Below, piece after piece: positions 17,403-27,946 of a DNA stretch of 64,000 nt (the first letter of the stretch is position 1; the number at the start of each line of letters is the position of its first letter). The DNA comes from Nocardia neocaledoniensis (GTDB taxonomy: Bacteria > Actinomycetota > Actinomycetes > Mycobacteriales > Mycobacteriaceae): the NCBI RefSeq assembly GCF_003182135.1, contig NZ_QGTL01000012.1, forward strand, positions 62,001 to 126,000, given 5' to 3'. Both the position numbers and the translations under genes were made by a program. The notes under the pieces are model-generated. The model saw only the letters and a program-made list of their open reading frames with translations. It had not been told where the DNA came from and searched no databases.

Positions 17403-17550
17403 AATAAGTTGAACTACGACTGCGCAACAGGCCGTCGACATGACGCGAATGTGATGCAGATCTAACACGGCGGCGATATGTTCTGACCCGGGCTGAACGT
17501 GGGTCGGCCCCCTCGGGGACCCCGGGGAGCACAGGACATAGAGGTGAGAC

Positions 17551-18774
17551 GTGCTCAGTTCGACATGGCGCAGTCGTTCGACGCGAGGAGTTCTGGTACT
17601 CGGCGCTGCCGCGTCGTTGGTGCTGGCCGGATGTAGCGACAAGTCGTCCGACGGCGGCGGTGGCGGCAACACCGATCTCTCGATCCAGCCGGTGGTCCAG
17701 CTCGACACCCAGGGCAAGGCTGTCGCGCAGACCGACGCAGGCGCCGCCGCGGATCCCGCCGGTGACGGCAAGGCCAAGTGCGCGCCGCAGACCATCGCGA
17801 TGGCGGGCCCGCTGACCGGTGGCAACTCCGCGCTCGGCATCAACATCATCAACGGCGTGAAGCTGGCGCTCGACCAGCACAACAAGGCCAACCCGGACTG
17901 CCAGGTCGCGGTCAAGCAGTTCGACACCGAGGGCAAGCCGCAGATCGCCAGCGGCGTGATCCCCTCGATCGTCAGCGACCCGAGCATCGTCGCCCTGGTC
18001 GGCCCGACCTTCTCGGGCGAGACCAAGGCGACCGGCCAGATCCTCAGCGAGGCCGGCCTGCCGACGCTGACCGCCTCGGCCACCAACCCGACGCTGACCG
18101 AGAACGGCTGGAAGACCTTCTTCCGCGGCCTCGGCAACGACAACTCGCAGGGCCCGGCCGTCGCCAACTACCTGACCGGCGAGAAGGGCTTCAAGAAGAT
18201 CTGCGTCGTGCAGGACAACACCGACTACGGTGCCGGCCTGGCGCAGGCGTTCATCACCGCCGCCGGTGCGGCCGCCGACCCGTCGTGCGCGGTCAGCGTC
18301 AAGGAAGGTGACAAGGACTTCTCGGCCGCGGTGTCGAAGCTGTCCGCCGCCAAGCCCGACGCCATCTTCTACGCCGGCTACTACGCGGAGGCCGCGCCGT
18401 TCGTGCAGCAGCTGCGTTCCGGTGGCGTGACCTCGGTCTTCGTCTCCGCCGACGGCAGCAACGACCCCGAGTTCGTGCGCCAGGCCGGTAGCTCGTCCAA
18501 GGACGCGCTGCTGTCCTGCCCGTGCAGCCCGGCGCCGGAGAAGTTCGCGACCGAGTACAAGGCGCTCAACGGTCAGGCGCCCGGCGTCTACTCCGTCGAG
18601 GGCTACGACCTGACCACGATCCTGCTCAAGGGCATCGACTCGGGCAAGGTCACCCGCGCCGAGCTGCTCGACTACGTCCGCAACTACGACGGCGCCGGCG
18701 TCGCCCGCCAGTACAAGTGGGGCCCGACCGGCGAACTGGCCAACATCCAGATCTGGATGTACGAGGTCAAGTAG
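17551..18774 (+). CDS. Branched-chain amino-acid-type ABC substrate-binding lipoprotein
   Basis: 407 aa. A lipoprotein signal peptide ends at C28 ('LVLAGC'). The mature part is a periplasmic-binding-protein type I (LivJ/LivK) fold: 'IAMAGPLTGGNSALGINI', 'VALVGPTFSGETKATG', 'NDNSQGPAVANYL' and 'IFYAGYYAEAAPFVQQLR'. It captures an amino acid or related solute outside the membrane and delivers it to the permeases downstream. GTG 17551 is preceded by GAGGTGAG. A strong hairpin separates it from livH. Leucine-type ligands are usual, but urea or amides are possible for this family. Confidence 0.9.
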   Translation: MLSSTWRSRSTRGVLVLGAAASLVLAGCSDKSSDGGGGGNTDLSIQPVVQLDTQGKAVAQTDAGAAADPAGDGKAKCAPQTIAMAGPLTGGNSALGINIINGVKLALDQHNKANPDCQVAVKQFDTEGKPQIASGVIPSIVSDPSIVALVGPTFSGETKATGQILSEAGLPTLTASATNPTLTENGWKTFFRGLGNDNSQGPAVANYLTGEKGFKKICVVQDNTDYGAGLAQAFITAAGAAADPSCAVSVKEGDKDFSAAVSKLSAAKPDAIFYAGYYAEAAPFVQQLRSGGVTSVFVSADGSNDPEFVRQAGSSSKDALLSCPCSPAPEKFATEYKALNGQAPGVYSVEGYDLTTILLKGIDSGKVTRAELLDYVRNYDGAGVARQYKWGPTGELANIQIWMYEVK

Positions 18775-18790
18775 TCCCCAGGACGTGTGA

Positions 18791-18826
18791 AGCGGTGCGC
18801 GTGGCCCCCAGGGCCCGCGCACCGCT
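18791..18826 (+). promoter_or_regulatory. Intercistronic hairpin between binding protein and permease genes
   Basis: AGCGGTGCGCG pairs perfectly with CGCGCACCGCT (11 bp) around a 14-nt loop that itself can pair GGCC/GGCC. It lies 16 nt after the binding-protein stop and 20 nt before livH. Such stems protect the upstream message or attenuate read-through, giving more binding protein than permease. Confidence 0.6.
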
Positions 18827-18846
18827 CGCCTGACGCGAGAGAAACC

Positions 18847-19880
18847 ATGACATCAGCGGCATCGCTCGGTGTGACCCTGCTGGCCGACGGGTCCATCGAT
18901 TTCAACGTCTCCGGGGTGATCGACCAGTTCTGGCGATTGACCGTGGACGGTCTCACCTACGGCTCGATCTACGCGCTGGTCGCCGTCGGCTACACGCTGG
19001 TCTACGGCGTGCTGCGGCTGATCAATTTCGCCCACTCCGAGATCTTCATGCTCGGCATGTTCGGTACCTACGTCGGCCTCGAACTGCTCGGCTTCGCCCC
19101 GAGCGGCAACGTGTACTCCCAGGGCGTCGTGCTGACGGTGGTCTATCTCGGTATCGCGATGCTGATCGGCATGCTGGTCTCCGGCGCCGCGGCCGTCGGC
19201 CTGGAACGCGTGGCCTATCGGCCGCTGCGCAGGCGCGGCGCGAAACCCCTCGCCTTCCTGATCACCGCGATCGGCATGTCGTTCGTGATCCAGGAGTTCG
19301 TCCACTACATCCTGCCCAAGATCAAGCCGGGCCTCGGCGGCACCAACGCCCAGACCGGTATCCGGCTCGTGGAGCCGAAGGTGCAGTTCACCTTCCTGGG
19401 CGCCTCGGTGACCAACGTGGCCCTGGTGATCATCGCCGCGGCCGTCGTGCTCGCGGTGCTCACCGAGATCCTGATCAACCGCACCAAGTTCGGTCGCGCG
19501 ATCCGGGCCGTCGCCCAGGACCCCGACACCGCGACGCTGATGGGCGTCTCACGCGAGCGCGTCATCGTGCTCACCTTCCTCATCGGCGGCCTGCTCGCCG
19601 GCGCCGCCGCGATGCTCTACACGCTGCACATCCCCACCGGCATCATCTTCTCCGGTGGCTTCATCCTCGGGATCAAGGCGTTCAGCGCCGCGGTGCTCGG
19701 CGGCATCGGCAACCTGCGCGGCGCGCTGCTCGGCGGTCTGCTGCTCGGCGTGGCCGAGCAGTACGGGCAGATCCTGTTCGGCTTCGAATGGCGCGACGTG
19801 GTCGCGTTCGTCCTGTTGGTGACCGTGCTGATGTTCCGGCCGACCGGTATCCTCGGCGAGAGCCTGGGGAGGGCCCGCGC

Positions 19881-19884
<4 letters not shown>
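18847..19884 (+). CDS. livH: Branched-chain amino-acid-type ABC permease, LivH family
   Basis: 345 aa with about eight membrane segments. Family hallmarks are 'GLTYGSIYALVAVGYTLVYG' near residue 35 and the ATPase-docking region 'GRAIRAVAQDPDTATLMGV'. The C-terminal 'KAFSAAVLGGIGNLRGA' block is also typical. I chose ATG 18847 rather than an earlier in-frame ATG because the intervening codons coincide with the intercistronic hairpin. Its stop overlaps livM's start (ATGA), so the two subunits are coupled. Confidence 0.93.
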
Positions 19885-21289
<1,405 letters not shown>

Positions 21290-21293
<4 letters not shown>

Positions 21294-23083
21294 CCGGGCC
21301 GGGCGCGGGAGACGCGCTGTTCGACAACGAGGACATGTCGGCCGGGTACCAGCCCGTGCCGGAGGTGGAGAAGGCGGGCGATGTCGACGTCACCGCCGTG
21401 CTGCCCGAATTGGGCGACGCGGAGACGGTCGCCGAGGTCGTCGCGCCGCACCGCGAGATCGACACCGCCGTCGGCGCGCCGCTGCTGCGCACCGACGGGC
21501 TGACGGTGAAGTTCGGCGGCCTGACCGCGCTGGACGGGGTGAGCTTCGAGATCCGCCGCGGCGAGATCCTCGGGCTCATCGGCCCCAACGGCGCGGGCAA
21601 GACCACCTGCTTCAACGCGATCACCGGCGTCTACAAGCCGGCAGGCGGCAGCGTGCACTTCGACGGGCAGCCGCTTGCCAAGACCAAGCGCAACGAGATC
21701 ACCCGGATGGGCATCGCGCGCACGTTCCAGAACGTGCGTCTGTTCGGCGAGATGACGGCGCTGGAGAATGTGGTCGTCGGCACCGACGCCAGGCACAAGA
21801 CCTCGGTGCCCGGCGCGGTGTTCCGCACCGCGCGGCACCGCCGCGAGGAACGCGACGCCATCGAACGCGGCATGGCGCTGCTCGAGTTCGTCGGCATCGC
21901 CCCCCGCGCGGTGGAGAAGGCCCGCAACCTCTCCTACGGTGACCAGCGCAGGCTCGAGATCGCCCGCGCGCTGGCCACCGAGCCGAAGCTGCTGTGCCTG
22001 GACGAACCGGCGGCCGGATTCAACCCCAGCGAGAAGTCGGCGCTGATGGACCTGATCCGCAAGATCCGCGACGACGGCTACACGGTCCTGCTCATCGAGC
22101 ACGACATGCGCCTGGTCATGGGCGTGACCGACCGGATCGTGGTGCTCGAGTTCGGGCGCAAGATCGCCGACGGCCTGCCCGCCGAGGTCCGCGAGGACCC
22201 GGCGGTGATCGCGGCCTACCTCGGCGTGCCCGACGCGGACACGATCGACGAGGTGCGCGAGGAGGCGGGCGCCGCCGCGGCGGCCGAGGCGGCGCCCACA
22301 CAGGCGCCGGCCACGGTGGTGGAGGCCGCCCAGGACGAGCCCGTCGCGGTCGCCGAGCAGAAGGTGCCGCTGCTCGAGGTGCGCGACATGGTCGTGAACT
22401 ACGGCCGCATCGAGGCGCTGCACGGGATCTCGCTGTCGGTCGAGCAGGGCGAGCTGGTGACGCTGCTCGGTGCCAACGGCGCGGGCAAGACCACCACCAT
22501 GCGCGCGCTGTCGGGGCTGTTGCCGCTCACCTCGGGCCGAATCTTGTTCGAGGGCAAGGACATCACCGCGATGAAGGCCCACGATCGGGTGGTGCAGGGC
22601 CTGATCCAGGCGCCGGAGGGGCGCGGTGTGTTCCCCGGCATGACCGTGGCCGAGAACCTCGACATGGGCTGCTACGGCAGGCCGTTCGAGCAGAAGGCGG
22701 AGTACCAGCAGACGCTGGAGTGGATCTTCGAGCTGTTCCCGCGCCTGGCCGAGCGGCGCAAACAGGTCGGCGGCACGCTCTCCGGCGGCGAGCAGCAGAT
22801 GCTGGCGATCGGGCGCGCCCTGATGGCGCGGCCGAAGCTGCTGCTGCTCGACGAACCGTCGATGGGTCTGGCGCCCATGGTGATCCAGCAGATCTTCAAG
22901 ATCATCAGCGAGATCAACCGGCAGGGCACCACGGTGCTGCTCGTGGAGCAGAACGCCCAGCAGGCGCTGACCCGCAGCGATCGTGCCTACATCCTGGAGA
23001 CCGGCGAGGTCACCAAGACCGGCGCGGGTGCCGCATTGCTCACCGATCCCGCGGTGATGTCGGCCTACCTCGGCCACGACTGA
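21290..23083 (+). CDS. Fused LivG-LivF tandem ABC ATPase
   Basis: 597 aa in one uninterrupted frame with two complete ABC ATPases. A LivG-like half spans about 64-315: Walker A 'GPNGAGKTT' (98-106), signature 'LSYGD' (214-218) and Walker B ending 'LCLDEP'. An Ala/Glu-rich linker covers about 316-358. A LivF-like half spans about 360-597: Walker A 'GANGAGKTT' (394-402), signature 'LSGGEQ' and Walker B 'LLLLDEP'. In most bacteria these are two genes; here the heterodimer is covalent. An acidic N-terminal extension of about 62 residues precedes the first domain. ATG 21290 overlaps the livM stop. Confidence 0.92.
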
Positions 23084-23096
23084 CACCGTGTGACCC

Positions 23097-23133
23097 CGGC
23101 CCCCGTACCGCCCGCCCGGCGGTACGGGGGCCG
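23097..23133 (+). terminator. Strong hairpin after the liv operon
   Basis: A perfect 16-bp stem, CGGCCCCCGTACCGCC with GGCGGTACGGGGGCCG, and a 5-nt loop, 13 nt after the ATPase stop, followed by TTCGCTG. It should end the liv transcript before polA. Confidence 0.75.
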
Positions 23134-23194
23134 TTCGCTGTACGCGGCGCGGCGGCGTTCGCCCGTGTCGGTGGGTGTCCCTACACTCATCCGG

Positions 23195-25927
23195 GTGAGT
23201 TCACCGACGACTGCGCAGGCATCGACCACGACCACCACCTCGGGAGGTGAGCGGCCGACGCTGCTGCTCCTGGACGGGCACTCACTGGCCTACCGCGCGT
23301 TCTTTGCGCTACCGGCGGAGAACTTCAAGACCGTCACCGGGCAGACCACCAACGCGGTGTACGGCTTCACCTCGATGCTGATCAACCTGCTGCGCGACGA
23401 GCAGCCCAGCCACGTGGCCGCGGCGTTCGACGTGTCCCGCAAGACCTTCCGCACCGAGGCCTACCCGGAGTACAAGGCCAACCGCAGCGCGACGCCCGAC
23501 GAATTCCGCGGCCAGGTCGAACTCACCAAAGACGTCCTCGGCGCGCTCGGCATCCCGGTGATGGCGATCGACGGCTACGAGGCCGACGACGTGATCGCCA
23601 CGCTCACCACCCAGGCCGCCGCGCAGGGGTTCCGGGTGCTCATCGTCACCGGCGACCGCGACGCCATCCAGCTGGTCAACGACGACGTCACGGTCCTGTA
23701 CCCGCGCAAGGGCGTCTCCGACCTCACCCGCTTCACCCCGGCCGAGGTGGAGGCCAAGTACGGGCTCACCCCGGCGCAGTACCCCGACTACGCGGCCCTG
23801 CGCGGCGACCCGAGCGACAACCTGCCCGGCATCCCCGGCGTGGGGGAGAAGACCGCCGCCAAGTGGATCCGCGAATACGGCGACCTGGCCACCCTGGTCG
23901 ACCGGGTCGACCAGGTGAAGGGCAAGGTCGGCGACGCGCTGCGCGCCAACCTGTCCAGCGTGGTGCTCAACCGCCAGCTCACCGAGATGGTGCGCGAGGT
24001 GCCGCTGCCCTACACCCCCGACCAGCTGGCGCAGGCGCCGTGGGACCGGGAGAAGATCCACCAGCTCTTCGACGACCTCGAGTTCCGCGTGCTGCGCGAC
24101 CGGCTCTTCGAAACGCTCGGCTCCGCCGAACCGGAGGCCGAGTCGGGTTTCGAGATCAGCGGCGCCGCGCTCGGGCCGGGCGCGGTCGCGGACTGGCTGG
24201 CCGAGCACGCGAAAGCCGGTGTGCGCCACGGCTTCTCGATCGTCGGCACCGGAACGCCGGTGCACGGTGACGCGAAGGCGCTCGCTTTCGCCGCCGCCGA
24301 CGGCGAGGGCGCCTACGTCGACCTGACCGTGCTCACCCCCGAGGACGAGGCCGCGCTGGCCGCGTGGCTGGCCGACCCGGCCGTGCCCAAGGCGCTGCAC
24401 GAGGCCAAGGCGGCCGGGCACGCCCTGCGCGGGCGCGGGTTCACCCTCGCCGGCCTCACCAGCGACACCGCGCTCTCGGCCTACCTCGTGCGGCCGGGTC
24501 AGCGCAGCTTCAACCTCGACGACCTGTCCCTGCGCTACCTCAAGCGCGAGCTGCGCGCCGAGACCGGCGACTCCGGCCAGCTGTCGCTGCTCGACGACGA
24601 GGACACCGTCGCCGCCGAGGTCGCCCGCGAGCAGATGCTGCGCGCCCGCGCCGTGGCCGATCTCGCCGACGCCCTCGACGAGGAGCTGGCCCAGATCGAG
24701 TCGACCGCCCTGCTCGAGGAGATGGAGCTGCCGCTGCTCGGCGTGCTCGGGGTGCTCGAGGAGGCGGGTATCGCGGTCGACGTGCCCCAGCTCGAATCGC
24801 TGCAGCGCCAGTTCGCCGACCGGGTCACCGAGGCCGCGAACTCGGCGTACGAGGTGATCGGCAAGCAGATCAACCTCGGCTCGCCCAAGCAGCTGCAGGT
24901 GGTGCTGTTCGACGAGCTCGACATGCCCAAGACCAAGCGCACCAAGACCGGCTACACCACCGACGCCGACGCCCTGGAATCGCTGTTCGAGAAGACCGGC
25001 CACGCCTTCCTGGAACACCTGCTCGCCCACCGCGACGCCACCCGGCTCAAGGTGACCGTCGACGGCCTGCTCAAGTCGGTCGCCGACGACGGCCGTGTGC
25101 ACACCACGTTCAATCAGACCATCGCCGCCACCGGCAGGCTCTCCTCGACCGAGCCGAACCTGCAGAACATCCCGATCCGCACCGACACCGGCCGCCAGAT
25201 CCGCGACACCTTCGTCGTCGGCCCCGGCTACGCCGAGCTGATGACCGCCGACTACAGCCAGATCGAGATGCGGATCATGGCGCACCTGTCCGGTGACGCG
25301 GGGCTGATCGAGGCGTTCAACTCGGGGGAGGACCTGCACACCTTCGTCGCGTCCAAGGCATTCGACATCCCACTGTCGGAGGTGTCGCCGGAGATGCGCC
25401 GCCGGATCAAGGCGATGTCCTACGGCCTGGCCTACGGCCTGAGCTCCTACGGCCTGTCGGCCCAGCTCAAGATCAGCACCGCCGAGGCCAAGGAGCAGAT
25501 GGAGGTCTACTTCGACCGCTTCGGCGGCATTCGCGACTACCTGTCCGATGTGGTCGACCAGGCCCGCAAGGTCGGCTACACACAGACCCTGTTCGGCCGC
25601 CGCCGCTACCTGCCCGATCTGGACTCCAGCAACCGCCAGCGCCGCGAGGCCGCCGAGCGGATGGCGCTCAACGCCCCCATCCAGGGCACCGCCGCCGACA
25701 TCATCAAGGTCGCGATGATCAACGTGCAGAACGCGATTCGCGAGGCCGGCCTGCGCTCGCGGATGCTGCTGCAGATCCACGACGAACTCGTCTTCGAGGT
25801 CGCCGAGGGCGAGCGCGAGGCGCTCGAGGCGCTCGCCAGGGAACAGATGTCGTCGGCCATCGACCTCTCGGTCCCGCTGACCGTCTCGGTCGGCACCGGC
25901 CGCAGTTGGGACGCCGCCGCGCACTGA
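23195..25927 (+). CDS. polA: DNA polymerase I
   Basis: 910 aa, close to mycobacterial PolA (904). The N-terminal 5' nuclease is intact ('LLLLDGHSLAYRAFFALP', 'DGYEADDVIATL', 'VTGDRDAIQLV'). The middle 3'-5' exonuclease-like domain lacks the usual catalytic acidic motifs, as in mycobacteria. The polymerase has motif A 'ADYSQIEMRIMAHLSGD', motif B 'RRRIKAMSYGLAYG' and motif C 'QIHDELVFEV'. It fills gaps in repair and removes Okazaki primers. I chose GTG 23195 because TACACT lies 7 nt upstream (23182-23187) and residues before it are not polA-like, although the frame is open to 23090. Confidence 0.96.
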   Translation: MSSPTTAQASTTTTTSGGERPTLLLLDGHSLAYRAFFALPAENFKTVTGQTTNAVYGFTSMLINLLRDEQPSHVAAAFDVSRKTFRTEAYPEYKANRSATPDEFRGQVELTKDVLGALGIPVMAIDGYEADDVIATLTTQAAAQGFRVLIVTGDRDAIQLVNDDVTVLYPRKGVSDLTRFTPAEVEAKYGLTPAQYPDYAALRGDPSDNLPGIPGVGEKTAAKWIREYGDLATLVDRVDQVKGKVGDALRANLSSVVLNRQLTEMVREVPLPYTPDQLAQAPWDREKIHQLFDDLEFRVLRDRLFETLGSAEPEAESGFEISGAALGPGAVADWLAEHAKAGVRHGFSIVGTGTPVHGDAKALAFAAADGEGAYVDLTVLTPEDEAALAAWLADPAVPKALHEAKAAGHALRGRGFTLAGLTSDTALSAYLVRPGQRSFNLDDLSLRYLKRELRAETGDSGQLSLLDDEDTVAAEVAREQMLRARAVADLADALDEELAQIESTALLEEMELPLLGVLGVLEEAGIAVDVPQLESLQRQFADRVTEAANSAYEVIGKQINLGSPKQLQVVLFDELDMPKTKRTKTGYTTDADALESLFEKTGHAFLEHLLAHRDATRLKVTVDGLLKSVADDGRVHTTFNQTIAATGRLSSTEPNLQNIPIRTDTGRQIRDTFVVGPGYAELMTADYSQIEMRIMAHLSGDAGLIEAFNSGEDLHTFVASKAFDIPLSEVSPEMRRRIKAMSYGLAYGLSSYGLSAQLKISTAEAKEQMEVYFDRFGGIRDYLSDVVDQARKVGYTQTLFGRRRYLPDLDSSNRQRREAAERMALNAPIQGTAADIIKVAMINVQNAIREAGLRSRMLLQIHDELVFEVAEGEREALEALAREQMSSAIDLSVPLTVSVGTGRSWDAAAH

Positions 25928-25999
25928 CGCGTTTGTCCAAGACGTCGGGTGTCCGGCGGTCGTAGGGTTGATGGTGGTCGACGGAAGGAGTTGAGCATC

Positions 26000-26428
26000 A
26001 TGACCGGATTCGTGGCGACCGCGGAAACCGAGATCAACGCCGCTCCCCAGCGGGTGTGGGCGGTGCTGACCGATCCGGCCGAGATCCGCCGGTTCATGTT
26101 CGGCGCCGAGGTGCGCACCGACTGGCAACCGGGCAGCCCGATTGTCTGGCAGGGCGAGTACGAGGGCAGGTCCTATGAGGACCGCGGGGAGATCCTCGCG
26201 GTCGAGCCAGGGCACCTGCTGCGGATGACGCACTACAGCCCGTTGAGCGGGCAGCCCGACGTGCCGGAGAACTACCACACGCTCACCTACGAGCTCGCCG
26301 GCGACGGCGGCTCGACCCACCTGACGCTGCGTCAGGACAACAACGCCAGCCCGGCCGAGGCCGAGCACGCGCGCGGCATGTGGAGCACCCACGTCGAGGG
26401 CATCAAGGCGGCGGCCGAGCGCGCCTGA
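26000..26428 (+). CDS. SRPBCC/AHSA1-like domain protein
   Basis: 142 aa with a START-like lipid/hydrophobic-ligand fold, suggested by 'AETEINAAPQRVWAVLTDP', 'WQPGSPIVWQGEYEGRSYED' and a C-terminal helix beginning 'MWSTHVEGIKAA'. AHSA1-related proteins in actinobacteria are poorly characterised and may bind small hydrophobic molecules or act in polyketide-like chemistry. ATG 26000 has GGAAGGAG upstream. It lies 72 bp after polA on the same strand and is probably transcribed alone. Confidence 0.8.
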   Translation: MTGFVATAETEINAAPQRVWAVLTDPAEIRRFMFGAEVRTDWQPGSPIVWQGEYEGRSYEDRGEILAVEPGHLLRMTHYSPLSGQPDVPENYHTLTYELAGDGGSTHLTLRQDNNASPAEAEHARGMWSTHVEGIKAAAERA

Positions 26429-26493
26429 GCCGGCGCGACGCGCCCCGCCCGCCACGGCGCGAGGTCGGGGCCGGAGTGTGGCAGCATCGGGGC

Positions 26494-27258
26494 ATGCCCG
26501 CCGACGTCATCGCGACCCCGCTGCCCGACTGCCCGGATATCGAGCAGGCCTTCGCGGTGTCGTGGCCGGTACGCCTGGGTGACACCGACGGCGACGACCG
26601 GTTGCGCCTGGACGCGGTGGCCCGGTACCTGCAGGACATCGGGTTCGACCATCTCGACGCCGTCGCCGACGGCGACCTCCACCAGGCCTGGATCGTGCGG
26701 CGCACCGTCATCGACGTCTACGAGCCGATCATGTTCGGCGACCGCGTGCAACTGCGCCGGTGGGCCGACGCCCTGTCGAACCGCTGGTGCGATATGCGGA
26801 TCCAGCTGAAGGGCGAGCGCGGCGGCCACATCGAGGCCGCGGCGTTCCTCATCCACATCGATCCGGTGGCGGGACGCCCGGCCCGGATGAGCGACGCGTT
26901 CATGGCGCCGATGCTGGCCAGCACCACCGAACACCGGCTGCGCTGGCGGGCCGCGCTCACCGAACTCGACGATCCCGAGGTGGAGGCGACGTCGTTTCCG
27001 CTGCGGGTCACCGATGTGGACCGGCTCGGCCACGTCAACAACGCCGTCTACTGGGAGGCCGTCGAGGAGGCGCTGGCCGCCCACCCCGACCGGCACCAGC
27101 TGCCGTATCGCGCGATCGTCGAGCACGTGGGCCCGGTCATGGCCGGCGACAAGGTGGTGCTGCGCACGAGCCTGCGGCCCGGCGGCCTGCGGGTCCAGCT
27201 GGACGTCGACGGCGTCGCCAGGGCGCTCGGCTCCGTGGACCGCCTGCCCGCGCGCTGA
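26494..27258 (+). CDS. Acyl-ACP thioesterase family protein
   Basis: 254 aa with two tandem hotdog domains. The first has 'WPVRLGDTDGDDRLRLDAVA' and 'GDLHQAWIVRRTVIDVYEP'; the second has 'RVTDVDRLGHVNNAVYWEAV', which resembles the Asn-His active site of FatA/FatB-like thioesterases. The likely reaction is release of fatty acids from acyl carrier protein, or from CoA. ATG 26494 follows a CAGCAT hexamer by 6 nt. No partner genes adjoin. Confidence 0.8.
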   Translation: MPADVIATPLPDCPDIEQAFAVSWPVRLGDTDGDDRLRLDAVARYLQDIGFDHLDAVADGDLHQAWIVRRTVIDVYEPIMFGDRVQLRRWADALSNRWCDMRIQLKGERGGHIEAAAFLIHIDPVAGRPARMSDAFMAPMLASTTEHRLRWRAALTELDDPEVEATSFPLRVTDVDRLGHVNNAVYWEAVEEALAAHPDRHQLPYRAIVEHVGPVMAGDKVVLRTSLRPGGLRVQLDVDGVARALGSVDRLPAR

Positions 27259-27288
27259 AACACGCTGGGACGCTGACGGTTTCGCCGG

Positions 27289-27600
27289 TCAGCGGGGCTT
27301 GGCGACGAAAGTGGCCGAGCCACGGGTGAGGTCGACCCGATCACGCGGCGGTGCGCCCTCCGACGGGGTCTCGCGGTGCATGAGCGTGCTCTGCCGCTGC
27401 TCGAACTCGTGGTGTTTGGAACCCTGGAACATGGCCGTGAGGTGTTCGAACCCGGTCGCCGCGACCGCCGGTCCGGTGCGCTTGCGCGTCCACGGCAGGA
27501 ACCGGGTCCCGGTCAGCCGGTTGACGACCACCTCGGCCAGCGCCAGCAGAATCAGCAGGATCGCCAGACCGGGAATCGTCATGGCGAAGACAGTGCCCAT
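27289..27600 (-). CDS. Small membrane-anchored protein, DUF6191-like
   Basis: 103 aa. One N-terminal membrane helix ('MTIPGLAILLILLALAEVV') is followed by a basic stretch and a conserved-looking soluble part: 'ATGFEHLTAMFQGSKHHEFE' and 'GAPPRDRVDLTRGSATF'. This resembles a small actinobacterial family that I recall as DUF6191, without known function. ATG 27600 has TACCGT exactly 6 nt upstream (27607-27612), which supports this start and a leaderless message. It is divergent from the branched-chain leader. Confidence 0.7.
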   Translation of the reverse strand: MGTVFAMTIPGLAILLILLALAEVVVNRLTGTRFLPWTRKRTGPAVAATGFEHLTAMFQGSKHHEFEQRQSTLMHRETPSEGAPPRDRVDLTRGSATFVAKPR

Positions 27601-27685
27601 GGGCCCACGGTACCCGCGCGCGGGGAGCGCCCGCTGAGCTGCAGTGATGGTACTCACGGGTAGACACGTCGGAGCGATATGAAGG

Positions 27686-27714
27686 TTGCGATTCCGCGAC
27701 GATCGCCCTATTGT
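27686..27714 (+). promoter_or_regulatory. Promoter of the branched-chain amino-acid leader
   Basis: TTGCGA (27686-27691), a 17-bp spacer and TATTGT (27709-27714). The -10 ends 7 nt before GTG 27722, so transcription probably begins at or next to the start codon of the leader ORF. Confidence 0.6.
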
Positions 27715-27721
27715 CGTTGTC

Positions 27722-27853
27722 GTGCCGAATCCCGCCGACCGCCTTGCCGCGCTGCTAGTCGCCGACCGCGACAGCGCGGCCGCTGCTGTGCAGACCGCGC
27801 GGGCAGCCACCCGGCAGATTCTTCTCGTAGTAACCCGCCGTAGCGGGGTCTGA
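27722..27853 (+). CDS. Leader peptide with Ile-Leu-Leu-Val-Val, leaderless start
   Basis: 43 codons from GTG 27722 to TGA 27851-27853. Near its end are five consecutive branched-chain codons, ATT CTT CTC GTA GTA (27818-27832), including CTT and GTA, which are uncommon in this genome. No ribosome site precedes the GTG, but a -10 hexamer lies 7 nt upstream, so the ORF probably sits at the very 5' end of the mRNA. A shorter version could start at GTG 27788. The next gene encodes a LeuA-type allosteric domain, which fits control by ribosome stalling when charged Leu, Val or Ile tRNA is scarce. Confidence 0.6.
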   Translation: MPNPADRLAALLVADRDSAAAAVQTARAATRQILLVVTRRSGV

Positions 27854-27885
27854 TTCGGACCGGCCCCCTCGCTGCGGGCTGATTT
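27834..27885 (+). promoter_or_regulatory. Attenuator-like alternative hairpins
   Basis: Hairpin 1 pairs CCCGC (27834-27838) with GCGGG (27843-27847) directly after the branched-chain codons. The same CCCGC can pair instead with GCGGG at 27874-27878. GGGG at 27845-27848 can pair with the CCCC run at 27864-27868. A T-rich stretch (ATTTTCATT) follows at about 27882. The options are mutually exclusive, as expected for an attenuator. The stems are short, and which fold terminates is not clear. Confidence 0.5.
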
Positions 27886-27946
27886 TCATTGTTCTGCTGG
27901 TCCCCACCTGCCAACGAAGACCATCTTCGGGAAGACCTCACCTGCA

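Noticed and set aside
23309..26455. A 1048-residue open frame on the minus strand opposite polA, and similar long antisense frames opposite trpE, rpsA, livGF, uvrB and devS
   Set aside because: High GC keeps the third-position-complement frame open. The translations are repetitive in His, Arg, Gly, Val and Leu, have no domains, and lie opposite genes with full conserved motifs.
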